From: an uncultured Elusimicrobiales bacterium
GTDB taxonomy: Bacteria > Elusimicrobiota > Elusimicrobia > Elusimicrobiales > Elusimicrobiaceae
Assembly: GCA_905235355.1 (NCBI GenBank)
Contig: CAJOLM010000040.1
Location: 1,229 to 17,886 of the forward strand
Direction: 5' to 3'
DNA length: 16,658 nucleotides
Part shown: positions 14,350 through 16,658 of the stretch, one piece after another
How positions within the stretch are numbered: the stretch's first letter is position 1
Layout of the letters: each line of letters begins with the position of its first letter
Notes under the pieces: model-generated
What the model saw: only the letters and a program-made list of their open reading frames with translations
Told to the model about the DNA's origin: nothing
Database searches by the model: none
Program-made: the position numbers and the translations under genes

Positions 14350-14940
14350 ATGAACTTTACAACCCGACATACATTAACTGTTGGTTTAACAGGCGGCATT
14401 TTATGTGGCAAGAGTGCTGCACTGGCTGCGTGGAAAAAAGCAGGCGCTTTTGTGTTGTCCTGTGATGAGCTGGCGCGGGAGATTACCATCCGTCCGTCGG
14501 TACAAAAAAAGATAATTGCGTCTTTTGGCTCCGCAGACCGCAAACAACTGGCTGCGCGTGTGTTTACGGAAGATGGCTCGCGTAAACAATTGGAACAGAT
14601 TTTGCACCCGCTTATTTTTAAAGAAATTAAAAAGCGTTTGCAGCGGTCTGCTGCGAAGGTGCGGGTGGTGGAAACGCCGTTACTGTTTGAACTTAATTTG
14701 CAAAAGGCCTTTGATATCACGGTGGCGATTGTCGCGCCGGAAAAAGTGCTGGCTGCACGTGCTGGCAAACGCGGCATGAAAAAAGTGGATTTTTTACGCA
14801 GGTACCGCGCGCAGTTGCCGCAAGAGCAGAAGGCTGCGCAAGCCGATATTTGCATTATTAATGACGGAACGCTTGCTCGTCTTACGCACAAAATACAGAC
14901 GTTGCAGCAAGCGCTTTATACCCTTTCAGATCAAAAATAA
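14350..14940 (+). CDS. coaE: dephospho-CoA kinase
   Basis: CoaE phosphorylates the 3'-hydroxyl of dephospho-CoA with ATP, the last step of coenzyme A synthesis. The 196-residue product fits the family length. It begins with G-L-T-G-G-I-L-C-G-K-S-A (12-23), a P-loop in which the usual Gly-Ser before G-K-S is Leu-Cys. S-C-D-E-L-A-R-E-I matches the substrate-binding D-A-D-x-I-A-R region, L-H-P-L-I-F and V-E-T-P-L-L-F-E follow, and I-I-N-D-G is near the end. It starts six bases after the polA stop with no strong Shine-Dalgarno, so coupling to polA translation is likely. rho follows nine bases after its stop. Confidence 0.94.
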   Translation: MNFTTRHTLTVGLTGGILCGKSAALAAWKKAGAFVLSCDELAREITIRPSVQKKIIASFGSADRKQLAARVFTEDGSRKQLEQILHPLIFKEIKKRLQRSAAKVRVVETPLLFELNLQKAFDITVAIVAPEKVLAARAGKRGMKKVDFLRRYRAQLPQEQKAAQADICIINDGTLARLTHKIQTLQQALYTLSDQK

Positions 14941-14949
14941 GGAGTCAGC

Positions 14950-16485
14950 ATGTCAGAAAACACGCAGGAAAAAACGATCAAGACGGCTGCCAAAACCGCA
15001 GACGCTAAGGCCGAAACCAAAACCAAGGCGGATACCAAAACGGTATCAAAAGCAGAGGTCAAAACCGACGTAAAGGCCGAAGCAAAAGCCGAAGTGAAAT
15101 CCGCCTCCCGCCCGGAAAACAACCGCCCGGCGTATCGTCCGCAGCGGCACGTGATGCAGAAAACAGGTAATTCCTCTGCTCCCTATGCCCCGCAGCCCGC
15201 GCAACGCCAACCCAACGGTGCTAAACCCATGGACGCGCGCGAACTCAATAAATTAAGCATTGCCGAGCTAACTAAACTCGCCGTCAATTACAATATTGAA
15301 GATATTTCCGGCTTACGCAAGGCCGCGCTGATTGGCAAAATTATTGCTATTCAAGCCAAGCAAAACGGCTCTGTTTACGGCGGCGGCGTGCTGGAAATTT
15401 TGCCCGACGGATTTGGATTTTTGCGCTCGGTGGAAAACAATTATTTAGCCGGGCTGGAAGATATTTATGTGTCTCCTTCGCAGATTAAACGCTTCGGCTT
15501 GCGCAAAGGTGACACGATTGAAGGTTTAATCCGCCCGCCCAAAGAAGGGGAGCGGTATTTTGCTATGCTGCAAGTGCAAAAAGTAAATGGGTTGGATTCC
15601 GCCAATGTGTATAATCGCCCGCTTTTTGAAAACCTGACTCCGCTGCATCCCAATGAGCGTTTTACCTTGGAAATGGATAAAAATTCGCTCACGCAGCGCG
15701 TGATTGATTTGATGTCGCCTATCGGCAAAGGGCAGCGCGCGCTCATTGTGGCTGCGCCGAAAACCGGTAAGACCATGGTCATGCAAGCGATTGCCCACTC
15801 CTTAGAAGCCAATCACAAAGACACGGTACTCATGGTGCTGCTTATTGATGAGCGCCCGGAAGAAGTGACCGATATGGCCCGCAGCGTAAAAGGGGAAGTG
15901 GTGGCTTCCACGTTTGATGAGCCGGCCGAACGCCATGTGCAAGTAGCGGAAATGGTGATTGAAAAGGCCAAACGCTTGGCGGAAATGGGCAAAGATGTGG
16001 TGATTTTGCTGGACTCTATTACCCGTCTGGCGCGTGCGTACAATACGGTAGCTCCATCGTCAGGCCGTGTGCTGACCGGCGGTTTAGAGGCTACCTCTTT
16101 GCACAAACCCAAACGCTTTTTGGGTGCGGCGCGTAAGTTGGAAGAAGGCGGCTCTTTGACGATTATCGCCAGCGCGCTGGTGGAAACCGGCAGCCGTATG
16201 GACGAGGTTATTTTTGAAGAGTTTAAAGGTACGGGCAACAGCGAACTGTGCCTGGACCGCAAACTGTCCGAGCGGCGCATTTTCCCGGCGGTGGACATCA
16301 ACCGCAGCTCCACGCGCAAGGAAAATCTGCTGCTAACCGAGGACGAGCTAAACAAGATGTGGATTATCCGCAAAGTGCTCGCGCCGTTAAGCAGCGTAGA
16401 TGCTATGACGCTGTTGCTGGACAAATTGTCTTCCACGAAATCTAATAAAGATTTCCTTAAACAAATGGAAGTAAACGCGTTCTAA
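14950..16485 (+). CDS. rho: transcription termination factor Rho with long basic/acidic N-terminal extension
   Basis: Rho is a hexameric RNA helicase that ends transcription at untranslated RNA. The 511-residue product exceeds the 419 residues of E. coli Rho because of an N-terminal extension of about 92 residues. The extension is a low-complexity run of Lys, Ala, Thr, Glu and Asp (1-50), then a Pro-, Gln- and Arg-rich linker. The Rho helical domain starts at about 94 and the cold-shock-like RNA-binding fold contains P-D-G-F-G-F-L-R. Walker A is A-P-K-T-G-K-T (269-275). Walker B ends at D355 in I-L-L-D-S-I-T-R-L-A-R. The secondary RNA-binding loops follow, including the R-loop region K-G-T-G-N. 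AAGGAG precedes the ATG. Extensions of this kind occur in other phyla and are thought to aid RNA binding. A strong terminator lies downstream. Confidence 0.98.
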   Translation: MSENTQEKTIKTAAKTADAKAETKTKADTKTVSKAEVKTDVKAEAKAEVKSASRPENNRPAYRPQRHVMQKTGNSSAPYAPQPAQRQPNGAKPMDARELNKLSIAELTKLAVNYNIEDISGLRKAALIGKIIAIQAKQNGSVYGGGVLEILPDGFGFLRSVENNYLAGLEDIYVSPSQIKRFGLRKGDTIEGLIRPPKEGERYFAMLQVQKVNGLDSANVYNRPLFENLTPLHPNERFTLEMDKNSLTQRVIDLMSPIGKGQRALIVAAPKTGKTMVMQAIAHSLEANHKDTVLMVLLIDERPEEVTDMARSVKGEVVASTFDEPAERHVQVAEMVIEKAKRLAEMGKDVVILLDSITRLARAYNTVAPSSGRVLTGGLEATSLHKPKRFLGAARKLEEGGSLTIIASALVETGSRMDEVIFEEFKGTGNSELCLDRKLSERRIFPAVDINRSSTRKENLLLTEDELNKMWIIRKVLAPLSSVDAMTLLLDKLSSTKSNKDFLKQMEVNAF

Positions 16486-16508
16486 CTAGTTGTACTCCTT
16501 ATTTTTGC

Positions 16509-16543
16509 ACCGGGACAAACAATTTTGTTTGTCCCGGTTTTTT
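16509..16543 (+). terminator. Rho-independent terminator after rho
   Basis: Arms 16509-16520 and 16527-16538 form a twelve-pair stem beginning with CCGGGACAAAC. The loop is AATTTT and a run of six T ends at 16543. The pairing is uninterrupted, so it is very likely a real intrinsic terminator. Confidence 0.95.
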
Positions 16544-16590
16544 CTATTTGAAAATAAGGGGCAAAATAGGGCTGTTAGGGTTCAATACAT

Positions 16591-16658
16591 ATGAGACTAT
16601 TCCGACGACGTTTTCCGAAACAATTTAAGACAATCTCTTTTTATCCTCTTAAAATAAG
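16591..16658 (+). other. possible start of a further gene, open at the window edge
   Basis: An ATG at 16591 opens a frame that runs to the last base (22 complete codons), starting M-R-L-F-R-R-R-F-P-K. An AGGG at 16577-16580 is ten bases upstream, a weak ribosome binding site, and no clear promoter is visible. The short length makes chance plausible. Confidence 0.2.

Noticed and set aside
14022..14891. A 289-codon open frame on the - strand across the end of polA and coaE
   Set aside because: It lies opposite two clearly identified genes, its product is Ser/Cys/Arg-rich with no recognisable domain, and open antisense frames of this kind are expected from the codon bias of the real genes.
15813..16436. 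A 207-codon open frame on the - strand inside rho
   Set aside because: It is the mirror of the most conserved part of rho, with a Ser-rich product lacking any motif; no promoter or ribosome binding site supports it.

Overview
The window is ordinary bacterial chromosome, tightly packed and almost entirely on the + strand. It holds housekeeping genes for translation, cell division, DNA replication and transcription termination, plus three less common genes. The gene set and order (ftsQ-ftsA-ftsZ-pilT-cmk-plsC-rpsA, polA-coaE-rho), a secreted protein with a Y-F-P-x-P-Y stretch just after its signal peptide, and moderate GC content suggest a member of the Elusimicrobiota, perhaps a gut lineage. 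That placement rests on remembered gene order and family resemblance, not on a search, so treat it as a hypothesis. No mobile element, CRISPR array, rRNA gene or defence system is visible, and no stretch over 300 bases lacks a gene.

Layout. (1) 1-1351: the 3' part of era (its P-loop lies off the left edge), then smpB, whose best promoter places the transcript start on the ATG itself. (2) 1480-2487: a secreted, cysteine-rich protein of unknown function with its own promoter, visibly more AT-rich than its neighbours. (3) 2593-2675: tRNA-Leu(CAG) under a good sigma70-type promoter. (4) 2700-9584: a long same-strand run ftsQ, ftsA, ftsZ, pilT, cmk, plsC, rpsA with short gaps or overlaps. It is probably one operon that may be fed in part from the tRNA promoter, and it ends at a strong bidirectional terminator. 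(5) 9667-10752 on the - strand: a MORN-like repeat protein, the only gene on that strand. (6) 10870-11689: trxA and a secreted thioredoxin-fold protein, closed by a terminator. (7) 11740-16485: polA, coaE and rho, closed by a strong terminator, followed by a short tail that may contain the start of another gene.

How the genes work together. FtsQ, FtsA and FtsZ build the division ring and PilT powers type IV pilus retraction. Cmk supplies CDP for nucleic-acid and phospholipid synthesis, PlsC makes phosphatidic acid, and S1 recruits mRNA to the ribosome. The thioredoxin pair probably serves cytosolic and extracytoplasmic thiol chemistry. PolA, CoaE and Rho cover repair and replication, coenzyme A synthesis and transcription termination.

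I found no clear new multi-gene system. The points most worth a second look are the cysteine-rich secreted protein, the hairpin and possible mini-ORF in the rpsA leader, the Glu-to-Asp change at the predicted steric-gate position of DNA polymerase I, the U-rich tRNA-ftsQ junction, and the placement of pilT between ftsZ and cmk.
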